A DNA stretch of 43,990 nucleotides from Prevotella sp. (GTDB taxonomy: Bacteria; Bacteroidota; Bacteroidia; Bacteroidales; Bacteroidaceae), in assembly GCA_017965475.1 (NCBI GenBank), contig JAGCPV010000130.1, positions 1 through 43,990 on the forward strand. Reading direction: 5' to 3'. Shown here piece by piece: positions 32,266-40,735 of this stretch; positions within the stretch are counted from its first letter, which is position 1, and each line of letters opens with the position of its first letter. A model generated the notes under the pieces. The model had not been told where the DNA came from. It saw only the letters and a program-made list of their open reading frames with translations, and made no database searches. Position numbers and translations under genes: made by a program.

Positions 32266-33915
32266 ATGATGATAAAGAAAATATTACCTCCATTTTTCAT
32301 TCTATTCCTGTTGTTTGCCTGTAACGGCATTCAGGTGTCAGAGAAACTTGACCAAGTTGACTCTTTGATTGCTAAAGAGCAATATGATTCTGCCTGTGCC
32401 CTGATGAAAGATATGGCCAAAGCACTTATGACAAATGAGGAACAGGCGCATTATTATCTATTGGAGACACAATTAGGTTATCTCACGAACCAGCCTTTGG
32501 AGTCGGATTCACTTCTTGACTTAGCTATTACATACTATAATAAGGTGAGAAATCAACATAAATTGGCAGATGCCTATTATTATAAGTCATACAGGTCAAG
32601 AATTAATCAGGATTATCCTCGTGCTATACTATACTGCAAAGAGGCTGAACGTCACAGTAAACATGCTAACGATATTCGCCTTCAATATAAAATTGTAGAA
32701 AACTTGGCATATCTTAATGGGCGATGTGAGAATGATCTTCTTCAACTGCATTATGCAAAAAAAGCATTATCTACAGCAATGAAAGCAAGAGAAGGAAATT
32801 GGATAGCTTATTCCTATAATCTAATTAGTTTTTCTTTTGCAAATCTTGGTCAATGTGACAGTTCTTATTTTTATGTCCAGAAAACAATACCATATATTAA
32901 ATATGTATCTGACACAGACAAGGCAACGTTTCTAATGAACATTGGCGTATTATATAAAGAGAGTAACAAAGAAAAGGCCAAGGAATATTTTGAGAAAGCG
33001 TTAGCCTATGATGATTTGCCAGAAGTACTAGAACATTTGGCTGACATCTATTATTCTGAAGGTGACGAGGAAAAAGCATATAATTTATGGAAGAAAGCCT
33101 TGACAAAAGATAGTAAATACGAGAAGGATAATCTAATTTATAGTATTTTATCCTATGATCTTGAACGTGGTAAACTTGTTGAGGCAAGTAAGAACGTAGA
33201 TGAAGTGATTGCCATTAAGGATAGTATGATTTATGCCTTAAGGAATGATACTATCAAAGACCTACAACTACGCTTTGACCATGAAGTGGCTATGCATGAG
33301 GCAGACAAGAAACTGATCAGTACCCAAAGACTAATTCTGGGTCTCATCATTCTTATGGGCGTTATGGCTATTTACATCATCATCCGAAAGAAGAAACAAG
33401 AGACCAAGGAGAAAGAATACCAAATGCAGCTTTATACCTATACTACAGAGATAAACAAACTGAGGATCGTCAGAGACAATGCTCAGGCGCAGATCAAAGA
33501 CTTAGAAGGTCGTAAGGAAACAGACAGGCAGAAAATATGTAAACTGGAAGAAGATGTGAGGAATGCAGAAGATGCCATCGAGAAATACAACAAGGATATC
33601 AAGAAACTCCTTGATGATAAGGCGCCCAGGTTAAATCATGGCAGGTTGCTCTATGACCACATTATGAATGGAGGAAGCACTATCAAATGGGACAAAAACG
33701 ATGATTCTGATTTCGTCTATTATTATTCATCCATCAACTATGAGGCCTACCATAATATTATAAAGGTGAGAAGGTTCTCAAAACTAACAAATCACAACAA
33801 TGTTTATCTCATTCTAAAGGAGGCATTGGACAAAGACGATAAAGAGATTAAGCATATTATGGGACTCTCCCAAGAAGGTTTGCGCTCTATAAGAATGAGA
33901 ACAAAACCCCTATAA
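32266..33915 (+). CDS. TPR lipoprotein with membrane helix and cytoplasmic coiled coil, putative signalling regulator
   Basis: Start chosen at ATG 32266 (a second ATG follows directly at 32269) because the promoter box ends 4 nt upstream; the longer open frame upstream would precede the promoter. About 549 residues. N-terminal lipoprotein-like signal (FFILFLLFAC). Residues of about 25-330 form several TPR units (DQVDSLIAKEQYDSACALM; KEKAKEYFEKALAYDDLPEV; YSEGDEEKAYNLWKKALTKD). A TM helix at about 354-376 (LILGLIILMGVMAIYIII) leads to a cytoplasmic coiled coil (380-450) and a terminal part (LILKEALDKDDKEIKHIMGLSQEGLRSIRMR) resembling the DNA-contacting end of Bacteroidota TPR regulators. Sensing periplasmic signals to control the adjacent secreted genes is inference. 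Confidence 0.75.
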   Translation: MMIKKILPPFFILFLLFACNGIQVSEKLDQVDSLIAKEQYDSACALMKDMAKALMTNEEQAHYYLLETQLGYLTNQPLESDSLLDLAITYYNKVRNQHKLADAYYYKSYRSRINQDYPRAILYCKEAERHSKHANDIRLQYKIVENLAYLNGRCENDLLQLHYAKKALSTAMKAREGNWIAYSYNLISFSFANLGQCDSSYFYVQKTIPYIKYVSDTDKATFLMNIGVLYKESNKEKAKEYFEKALAYDDLPEVLEHLADIYYSEGDEEKAYNLWKKALTKDSKYEKDNLIYSILSYDLERGKLVEASKNVDEVIAIKDSMIYALRNDTIKDLQLRFDHEVAMHEADKKLISTQRLILGLIILMGVMAIYIIIRKKKQETKEKEYQMQLYTYTTEINKLRIVRDNAQAQIKDLEGRKETDRQKICKLEEDVRNAEDAIEKYNKDIKKLLDDKAPRLNHGRLLYDHIMNGGSTIKWDKNDDSDFVYYYSSINYEAYHNIIKVRRFSKLTNHNNVYLILKEALDKDDKEIKHIMGLSQEGLRSIRMRTKPL

Positions 33916-34043
33916 GGAACTCTCATAACCGTTTCATATAGGTGCGTTTTTATCTCCTACAAGAGATAATCTCATTGATTATTAGCTTCTTTTACCATAC
34001 CTAATTGAAACGCATGAATCTTGCCATAATAAGTATTTGTTCA

Positions 34044-34051
34044 TATCTTTG
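34044..34051 (+). promoter_or_regulatory. Promoter of the TIR-STAND gene (TATCTTTG)
   Basis: TATCTTTG with CTTG at 34020-34023 as -33 variant (20-nt spacer), 20 nt before the ATG at 34072. Confidence 0.65.
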
Positions 34052-34071
34052 CCACCAAAATTATATTATAT

Positions 34072-36402
34072 ATGGCAAGGGCATTTTTATCTCATAGCAG
34101 TAGTGACAAATCTTTGGTAAGGAAAATTGCTAATTTATTAGGTAACCAAAGATGCGTATTGGACGAAAACTCATTTGAACCTGGAGCTAAAACTTTAGAC
34201 GAAATTTTCAGGGAATTAGATGAATCGGATGTGTTTGTTTTGTTCATCTCCGATAAAGCACTTAATTCCAATTGGGTACAAACGGAGATAAATATGGCTT
34301 ATAAGGCGATGAGTGAAGACAAGCTTGACAGGATTCTTCCCATTATAATAGACGAGAAAGTGGATCACACAGATCATCGCATACCTAAATGGCTTTCGAA
34401 TGACTATAATCTGCGTTATATTAAAAACGAAGTCATCATATATCATAAGATAAGGGACGCACTTTATGATGTGAGTTACAAAAAAAGCGAACATAATCAG
34501 GCGTTGGAACGTATCTTTGTCGGACGCAATGAAGAGATGGCAAGATTTGAGAGAGATGTGAATAACCTAGAGGGATGGACTCCTACCTATATCATTGCAT
34601 ATAACTTCTATCAAGGAATTGGTAGAAGTACATTCCTGAAAAATGCTTTATTAAAAGCGCAGTTTATCTCGAAATTGTCTTCTCATAAGCCTATAACACT
34701 CGACAGGCGTGAGAGCATTGAGAGTTTTATATATAAGCTGAATGCCATCAGTGAAGATGAGGTGGTTTATAAGAGTGACCTGTCAAAGAAAACTATGGAC
34801 GAAAAAGTCGCGATGGCTGTTACACAGGTAAAAACATTCATGCAGAACAAGGAAATCGTCTTCATTGAAGACAACGGAGGTATCATATTGCCAAATAAGG
34901 AAATGGCTCCTTGGTTCAAACAGGTAGCTCATAATAAAGCATTTGATAATAATCTTGTATTTTGCATCATATCAAAATTCCGCCCCGATGAGCGACAATT
35001 GGAACGTGAAAAACGTTCTTTGGTTTACATGATTCCAGAACTTAAAAAGGAAGAATACAAGAGTCTTTTCATCAAACTATTGAAGATTTATGGCCACGAC
35101 GATATTTCAACAGATGATAAGAAATTCTTCTTGGAACACCTTAAAGGTATTCCCGCCCAAATCATTTATGCCGTCAAGATGATAGATATCAACCTTTTTG
35201 AAGCAAAAAAGGGAATCAAGGAGATTGACGAATTTACAGACAAATACAGCAAAATTCTTTTAGAGAAGCTGCGTGAGATGCCAAAAGCATATCAGATAGC
35301 CGTAATGCTGTCACAAAACGAAGTGTTCAGTATGACTTTGATCAAAAAAATCTTTGGTGATAATCAAGAAACAGTGGATGCCATGCAGATACTCATCGAC
35401 TTGTCTGTGGTGAGTTTCCTTTTTGGTGGCTATGAATATCTTAGCCTCAACTCTGCCCTAGCAGACTATATTCGTCGTTCACGTATCCAGATTGACAATA
35501 ATTACGGTAGGAAATTAACTGAGGAGATTAAGAAACTATTAAAGAAGGATTTGGGTAATGTACTTATAAATGACTATTCAGCATTTATGCTTACACTTCA
35601 AAATATGCTAAAGGAAGGGAAAAAAATACCATCCAAATATTTCATGCCTTCGTTACTGCTTAAGAATGTTATTGTTCTTTATGATCAAGGGAAATGTAAC
35701 CTGGTCATAGATATATGTGAAAGGCTCTTGAGCGATACGAACTATGACGAACAGATTATGTGGGAAACAAGATATTGGCAAACGGCTGCAATGGCAAAAT
35801 GTAAAGATCGGAGAGTTTTGGACAATCTCAGATTCTTCAAATATGACAGTGTTGCACAGAATTTCCTGAAAGGTTTCTACTATCGTCATATTGGTGAAAA
35901 GAAAAAAGCGCTCGATTGTTTCTATAGGGTATTAGAAAAGGATAAGACCCATGCAAAATCCAAACGGGAAATAGTGAACATCCTGCTTTCACAAGGAAAG
36001 TATTCTGAAGCACTTGATATGGCCAAAGATAATTATAGTATGAACAAAACGAATATATACCATATTCATTCATACTTCATCTGTCTCATACGTAGAAAAG
36101 AGTATTTAGTACCCCAAGACATTAAGGTGCTTGATAGTCTTCTGGAAAACATGAAAGACAATGTTGCCACAAAGGCCGAGGACATGGCCAGATGTATGGA
36201 AGGGGAATATGCCTACTATGTAAAGAATGACATTAATCGGGCTCGAGACATCTTAAAGAATGCAATTGAAATAAATGAGAACAAATCTTATCCCAAGAAA
36301 TCCTTATTTGAGATTTATCGTACAGAAAAGCGTTTGACAGATTTCTACAAATTAGGTATTGACCTAAATAATTCTGTTTATGAAATAGAAGATTTTGAAT
36401 AA
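34072..36402 (+). CDS. TIR-STAND ATPase-TPR protein, candidate anti-phage NLR-like sensor
   Basis: A 776-residue protein in three parts. TIR domain about 1-135 (ARAFLSHSSSDKSLVRKIA; FVLFISDKALNSNWVQTEI) with the putative NADase Glu E72. STAND-like ATPase about 148-400: FVGRNEEMARFE linker, P-loop region FYQGIGRST (179-187), Walker B VFIEDN (263-268), IISKFRP (299-305), then a GLPLA-like LKGIPAQIIYAV. C-terminal helical TPR-like repeats about 560-776 (FYYRHIGEKKKALDCFYRVLEKD). In known TIR-NLR defence proteins the repeats sense phage and the TIR domain depletes NAD+. The P-loop has Arg at the Lys position. AT-rich relative to the core genes; no partner gene on the same strand. Confidence 0.88.
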   Translation: MARAFLSHSSSDKSLVRKIANLLGNQRCVLDENSFEPGAKTLDEIFRELDESDVFVLFISDKALNSNWVQTEINMAYKAMSEDKLDRILPIIIDEKVDHTDHRIPKWLSNDYNLRYIKNEVIIYHKIRDALYDVSYKKSEHNQALERIFVGRNEEMARFERDVNNLEGWTPTYIIAYNFYQGIGRSTFLKNALLKAQFISKLSSHKPITLDRRESIESFIYKLNAISEDEVVYKSDLSKKTMDEKVAMAVTQVKTFMQNKEIVFIEDNGGIILPNKEMAPWFKQVAHNKAFDNNLVFCIISKFRPDERQLEREKRSLVYMIPELKKEEYKSLFIKLLKIYGHDDISTDDKKFFLEHLKGIPAQIIYAVKMIDINLFEAKKGIKEIDEFTDKYSKILLEKLREMPKAYQIAVMLSQNEVFSMTLIKKIFGDNQETVDAMQILIDLSVVSFLFGGYEYLSLNSALADYIRRSRIQIDNNYGRKLTEEIKKLLKKDLGNVLINDYSAFMLTLQNMLKEGKKIPSKYFMPSLLLKNVIVLYDQGKCNLVIDICERLLSDTNYDEQIMWETRYWQTAAMAKCKDRRVLDNLRFFKYDSVAQNFLKGFYYRHIGEKKKALDCFYRVLEKDKTHAKSKREIVNILLSQGKYSEALDMAKDNYSMNKTNIYHIHSYFICLIRRKEYLVPQDIKVLDSLLENMKDNVATKAEDMARCMEGEYAYYVKNDINRARDILKNAIEINENKSYPKKSLFEIYRTEKRLTDFYKLGIDLNNSVYEIEDFE

Positions 36403-36440
36403 ATAGAATCCAACTAAACACGTTACAGCGACTCCAGTAA

Positions 36441-36495
36441 CTGTCTTACCCTGAAAAACGTTGAATCAAAAACAACGTTTTTCAGGGTAAGACAG
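36441..36495. repeat. 23-bp perfect inverted repeat between convergent defence genes
   Basis: Arms 36441-36463 and 36473-36495 are perfectly complementary across a 9-nt loop (AATCAAAAA). It lies 38 nt after the TIR-STAND stop and 37 nt after the DUF4276 stop on the other strand, so it may act as a bidirectional terminator. No strong T tract follows on either side, and the arms are unusually long. Confidence 0.9.
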
Positions 36496-36532
36496 TCTCG
36501 TATTATATTTATTATAATTGATTAAAACTTGA

Positions 36533-37231
36533 TTAAATATTTACTAGTCGTTCTACCCACTCATTAAAATGAGGGCACTTGGCACGGAGTTCGTCTATGC
36601 CGATCTCCTTTGTCACGGATTTACCTGTAGTAGGCTTGTTGTAGTTATAATGAATTTTCTTTTCCCCCTCAATAGCCTTAATAATGCGCTTACTTGGAGC
36701 AGTAGTCGGGCCATTGTCTATGAGTTCAGGATTCCCTACTTTTTGAAGGTCTTTAGTTAGCTGCTCGCAACGCTTCTCACAACCAGGATAGAGTTTGGAC
36801 AAGTGGTTGATACCGCAAAACAATAATGCCTCGAACTCATGCAGTTGGATATATGGGATAAAGTGTTTCTCACCTACCGCTTCTGAAAAAGCTTTTTCCA
36901 AAGCCTTTATGCGAACGTATGGATCATAAATAGTTGAAGCTTCCATGAATCCAGGGAAATCATCTGGCAAAGCGTATAAATCGAACATCGTTGTGAATAT
37001 ATGACGCTCGTAATCGTTATCTTGCTTTGTCATTCGTAGCAAGTTTATATCCGTCTCAACATGTTTGTATGTGGACATTCCTCCGCGGGCATTCCTTTTT
37101 TTGTTTGTAGTGATAAGAATACTTTTTACTCCTGTCACTCCTTTATTTTGAAGATAAGGTCGAAGGACTTCCTCAACGAACCCTTGTTCTGTTTGCCCCT
37201 CACAGAGAACATGAATAATCTTTGCTTTCAT
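36533..37231 (-). CDS. DUF4276 family protein, partner of an AAA ATPase
   Basis: A 232-residue protein. The DUF4276 pattern is visible: VLCEGQTEQGFVEEVLRPYL at 8-27 and the central PYIQLHEFEALLF near 125-137. The family is related to Toprim/RloB-type putative nucleases; conserved acidic residues (E12, E15, and E130/E132 of HEFEALLF) are candidate metal ligands. The gene overlaps the upstream ATPase gene by 4 nt (37228-37231), so the two are coupled. By analogy with RloA/RloB, AriA/AriB (PARIS) and OLD-type pairs, it is the likely effector of a two-gene defence module; this assignment is inference. Confidence 0.82.
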   Translation of the reverse strand: MKAKIIHVLCEGQTEQGFVEEVLRPYLQNKGVTGVKSILITTNKKRNARGGMSTYKHVETDINLLRMTKQDNDYERHIFTTMFDLYALPDDFPGFMEASTIYDPYVRIKALEKAFSEAVGEKHFIPYIQLHEFEALLFCGINHLSKLYPGCEKRCEQLTKDLQKVGNPELIDNGPTTAPSKRIIKAIEGEKKIHYNYNKPTTGKSVTKEIGIDELRAKCPHFNEWVERLVNI

Positions 37232-38352
37232 ACAGGTCGCCCTCCAATGATGTTTTTATCCCACAATTCGCTGACTGTGTAATGCTCAAGCCAGAGTTTA
37301 TAGTCACTTTCTTTCAGATGAGTTACAGATGTGCTTTGAGTCTTCTCATCCATCTCAACCACAGAGATATTCTCAACATCAAATAAGTCAACTAAATCCT
37401 TGCTTTGCGTAGCAATAATCACTTGCGCATGAATGGATGCATCTTTTATCATTTCTGCCAATTGAGCAATAGCATAAGGGTGAAGTCCTAATTCAGGTTC
37501 ATCCAATATAATAACATCTGGCATAGTCTTTACAGGTTGCAATAATAGAGTTGCCAAGGCTATAAATCTGATAGATCCATCTGAGAATTGATATGCATTG
37601 AGCCGATAATCTGTTGCAGAATTGTCAATCCATCGAAGTGAAATGGTATTATTGTTTGGTTCAAGATAAAAATCTTGGAACTGAGGTATTACATCACGCA
37701 CATAATCCACAATGCGTTTATATGAATCTATATAATTGTCGCGAAGAAATAGCAAGAAAGAAGGGAGATTATTACCATGAGACTGAAGATAATTTGCAGT
37801 ATCTACAGGGCAAGCTTGTCGCAAAGGACCTTCGTTAGAAGAATCATGAAATTGATATACTTTACAATAGGCCAACATCCAATAGATAGATTTTGCAACA
37901 GAATCTTTGCTATCTGCAAGAGCAGACTCTTTAAAGTTTGATTCCAATATTACCTCATATGGCTTATTCTCGGTTTTACGATGCCATTTTATGCTTTCTT
38001 CTGTAATGATAAGTCTGTCAGGAGCTGCATTCGACAATGAAAAATGATATGAGTAAGCGGACTTAGTGTCAGTAAATTCTAACGTTCCTGACATTATTGG
38101 CGTTTTTTTGGGACCATAATGAAGCAAGGAATTTGCAGTTCCAGACTTTTCCACGTAGACGCCAAAAGATTTACTCATCATATAACCTAACATCCTAAAG
38201 AAACTAATAATGTTACTTTTACCAGCTCCATTAGCACCCAATAGGATATTCACATTACCAAGATTCAAAGTAACAGGATTATTATGGGCTATTGATTTGT
38301 AGCCACAAATAGTAACCTTATCTAATTTTTTACGAAGATAATTCTTTCCCAT
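37228..38352 (-). CDS. AAA family ATPase (RecF/OLD-like) of a two-gene defence module
   Basis: A 374-residue ABC-type ATPase of the AAA_21 kind. Walker A GANGAGKS at 39-46; signature-like FSDGSIRFIALATLL near 255-270; Walker B VIILDEPELGLHP near 276-288; then a conserved ATQSKDLVDLF (switch His replaced by Gln). It lacks a Toprim domain of its own; the overlapping DUF4276 gene may supply it. Start at ATG 38352 with a full promoter upstream. The pair is transcribed toward the TIR-STAND gene and both are AT-rich, consistent with an acquired island. Confidence 0.87.
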   Translation of the reverse strand: MGKNYLRKKLDKVTICGYKSIAHNNPVTLNLGNVNILLGANGAGKSNIISFFRMLGYMMSKSFGVYVEKSGTANSLLHYGPKKTPIMSGTLEFTDTKSAYSYHFSLSNAAPDRLIITEESIKWHRKTENKPYEVILESNFKESALADSKDSVAKSIYWMLAYCKVYQFHDSSNEGPLRQACPVDTANYLQSHGNNLPSFLLFLRDNYIDSYKRIVDYVRDVIPQFQDFYLEPNNNTISLRWIDNSATDYRLNAYQFSDGSIRFIALATLLLQPVKTMPDVIILDEPELGLHPYAIAQLAEMIKDASIHAQVIIATQSKDLVDLFDVENISVVEMDEKTQSTSVTHLKESDYKLWLEHYTVSELWDKNIIGGRPV

Positions 38353-38378
38353 CAGAGTTGTTTTTATTGATTCGTGTG

Positions 38379-38410
38379 CAAAAATAGTGTTTTATTTTTA
38401 GAATAGCAAA
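38379..38410 (-). promoter_or_regulatory. Promoter of the ATPase/DUF4276 operon (TTTG-20-TATTTTTG)
   Basis: Minus-strand TTTG at 38410-38407 and TATTTTTG at 38386-38379, spacer 20, 26 nt before the ATG at 38352. It begins right after the glycan operon ends at 38441. Confidence 0.75.
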
Positions 38411-38440
38411 TAATTAGATAGAAACTTTACCTTATTTATA

Positions 38441-39937
38441 TTAGAGTTTCCAAGGGAACTGGAACTTGGGTTTGGTGAAGTGACGCCTGAGGATGCAGTG
38501 CCAGAAATAGGCCAGTTGATAGATCTTCTGGGAATTCCACAGTTTGAAGTAGGAGGTATAAGTGAAGTTCCACTTGAAATGGTGCCTGATCTTGACGTCG
38601 ATGTCGATATGCGTCTGATCCACCTTGTACTTCCTGTCGAGGAGGAAGTAGGCGAACTTGATGGCGGCCATGCGGGGCTTGGGAGGCAGGTCGCCCTCGA
38701 TGGAGGGCATGACATCCTTTCGTTTCTGGATATGGTAGAGCGCACCGCAGCCTTCGAAGCCACAGTGGCCTATCAGGAGCGACGGCTTACCCCAGTAGCA
38801 GGCTTCCAGACCTGTAGATGAGCCGAACGAGATGACCTTCTCGCAGGCGTCCATCAGGTCGTAACTGCTCACCTTGCTCTCTGGGGGGATCACCGTGACG
38901 TTGGGCAGTTTGTCGTACTGATAGAGATCCACATGGTCTTTATAGTTGATGCCCTTCAGGTTGGGGTGTATCCTTATATAATAATGTATATCGCCCTTGG
39001 AGTGGCTGAGGATATAGCCGATGGCCTCGCACTGTGTGGAAAACACCTTGTTGGTGCTCCAGTCGTCGCCAAGGGCCACCTGCTCGTCGAGCGAGGAAGT
39101 GAACATGGCGATGTTACGTTTGCAGGGGTCAAAGCCCTCTGGCAGCAGACCTTTCTTCTGGCCAGCGACGTAGGCCTTGACATCGACCACCACCTCGCCC
39201 TTGCGCCTGCGCTCATAGAAGGAAGAGCCGATCCTGATCTTCTCCTCCTCGGGCTCCTGTGACTGTTCCCAGGTGGTGATGGCCAACTGGTTCCATCGCT
39301 CGATATTGTGCGGGAGCGCGTCGGGATAACTCATCTTCTTATACGGTTCGCCGTAGCCTCCCACGGTCTCCACGGCCTTGAACTTGATGGCGAGGGTCTT
39401 GGCGATGTCGTAGAAGAGGCGGTTCTCGTAGAGACGGCCGTTATGGACGATGATCGTGTCGGGCTTCACCTGGTCGATGATCTCGTAGGCCTTATCCACC
39501 AGGTCGCAGAGTTCACTGAGCAGCGGGAGGGCGAACTCGTGGAACTCGTCGTAGCGCGTCATGTCCAGGTCGCGGGTCGTGGAGTAGTAGAGGGAAAGGA
39601 CCGATCTACCCACCTTGACATCGCGATACGTGAAATCCTCCAGTTCGTCGGCCTTGTGGAAATCGATAACCTGATCCCTGTGCTTCATGTCCTCCTTCCT
39701 GATGGGAATCATGTGAACGCCGGCTCCGTAGGCCCGCTGGTACTCGCGGTACATGCGGTGGCAGAACTGGCAGTCGCAGGGGTAGCCGTCGAGGTTCATG
39801 AAACAGGAGGAGAGCCCGCAATGGCAGTAGGCCCAGTAGATATCGTCGCCTTTCTCCTTACCGTCGAGGATATCGTCGATGATCACCCCGATATGTGGGG
39901 CGGCAAGGGCACTGGAACTGTAATATAGTCTTTTCAT
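38441..39937 (-). CDS. Capsule-type polysaccharide glycosyltransferase/biosynthesis protein
   Basis: A 498-residue cytoplasmic protein. The C-terminal half shows a GT-B/CDP-glycerol-type sugar-binding pattern: IHYYIRIHPNLKG near 310-322 and FGSSTGLEACYWGKPSLLIG near 371-390, as in capsule biosynthesis (KpsS/LipB-like) proteins. The N-terminal part contains a Cys-rich patch (CHCGLSSCFMNLDGYPCDCQFCHRMY, described by positions about 38-63), which could bind a metal and is odd for the family. Last gene of the six-gene operon, 9 nt behind the AAC(3)-like gene. The transferred sugar is unknown. Confidence 0.72.
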   Translation of the reverse strand: MKRLYYSSSALAAPHIGVIIDDILDGKEKGDDIYWAYCHCGLSSCFMNLDGYPCDCQFCHRMYREYQRAYGAGVHMIPIRKEDMKHRDQVIDFHKADELEDFTYRDVKVGRSVLSLYYSTTRDLDMTRYDEFHEFALPLLSELCDLVDKAYEIIDQVKPDTIIVHNGRLYENRLFYDIAKTLAIKFKAVETVGGYGEPYKKMSYPDALPHNIERWNQLAITTWEQSQEPEEEKIRIGSSFYERRRKGEVVVDVKAYVAGQKKGLLPEGFDPCKRNIAMFTSSLDEQVALGDDWSTNKVFSTQCEAIGYILSHSKGDIHYYIRIHPNLKGINYKDHVDLYQYDKLPNVTVIPPESKVSSYDLMDACEKVISFGSSTGLEACYWGKPSLLIGHCGFEGCGALYHIQKRKDVMPSIEGDLPPKPRMAAIKFAYFLLDRKYKVDQTHIDIDVKIRHHFKWNFTYTSYFKLWNSQKIYQLAYFWHCILRRHFTKPKFQFPWKL

Positions 39938-39946
39938 GCAGATGCT

Positions 39947-40726
39947 TTATTGTCCGTTATACCTGCACAGTTTCTTGCTTCTGTTGTGCAGGATGTCGTT
40001 GAGGATGAAGGGGGTGACGTCGCTGAAGCGGATCACCTCGTAGGGGACGCTGCCAATCAGTCCGCTACTGACGATCCCATAGGCATAGAGGTCATCGACA
40101 AACGGATCGGGCGTGCAGACGACATCAAGGTCGAGGTTCCTGACATACATGGCGTATCCCTTTTCCGACTCCTGGCCGTCCTCATCCACATAGTGGCTCG
40201 TGAAGAGTTTGGAGAAACGGTAGGAGGCCCCTGATTTCTGTTCGATATAGTGGATATAGGTGAAACTGTTGCGCAGGGAGGCGCTGCCTATGAAGACGTT
40301 CTTGGCGTTGACCCTCTCCAGGTAGGCGAAGGGTGAGTCGGCACCGAAGGATTCCACATTGTCCATGGCCACCAGTTCGTCAGTGTCCTTCCCCCATACG
40401 GCAAAGGAATAGATGGGGTGCTTGGTGCGGATGAAGTCCTTTCTCCTGAGGGCCGCATTGCCGATGGCACCCGTCTTACTGGGCGTACGGCGGTAGTCGA
40501 AGGTCTTCCCCTGACAGAAGCCCCAGTTGTAGGTGGGGATCAGGAGCGTGCCTTCTTTGCCGACAGCCTCCTGAAAACGGTCGAGCAGCACGTTGGCATC
40601 GAAGTGCTCGCCATGCTCCTGGCACTGCATGAACAGATCCGTGATGTCGGACGTCAGCAGGACCACGTCGCCCCGCTGGATTCCTATCTCCGAGGGAATC
40701 TGCTGATAACTGATGTATGCTGCCAT
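39947..40726 (-). CDS. AAC(3)-family N-acyltransferase, likely for a glycan amino sugar
   Basis: A 259-residue member of the antibiotic N-acetyltransferase AAC(3) family. Family motifs: GDVVLLTSDI near 19-28, EGTLLIPTYNWGFC near 58-71, TPSKTGAIGN near 81-90, and HPIYSFAVWG near 102-111. Members within polysaccharide clusters acylate amino sugars rather than antibiotics, and the position here (between an SDR and a glycosyltransferase, with two carrier proteins upstream) favours that. The acyl donor may be an acyl-ACP from this operon rather than acetyl-CoA (inference). Gaps of 9 nt on both sides mark a tight operon. Confidence 0.82.
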   Translation of the reverse strand: MAAYISYQQIPSEIGIQRGDVVLLTSDITDLFMQCQEHGEHFDANVLLDRFQEAVGKEGTLLIPTYNWGFCQGKTFDYRRTPSKTGAIGNAALRRKDFIRTKHPIYSFAVWGKDTDELVAMDNVESFGADSPFAYLERVNAKNVFIGSASLRNSFTYIHYIEQKSGASYRFSKLFTSHYVDEDGQESEKGYAMYVRNLDLDVVCTPDPFVDDLYAYGIVSSGLIGSVPYEVIRFSDVTPFILNDILHNRSKKLCRYNGQ

Positions 40727-40735
40727 TCGTATTGT

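Noticed and set aside
39947-40726. Aminoglycoside resistance gene
   Set aside because: The AAC(3) fold is shared, but the position inside a glycan operon with ACPs points to sugar acylation.
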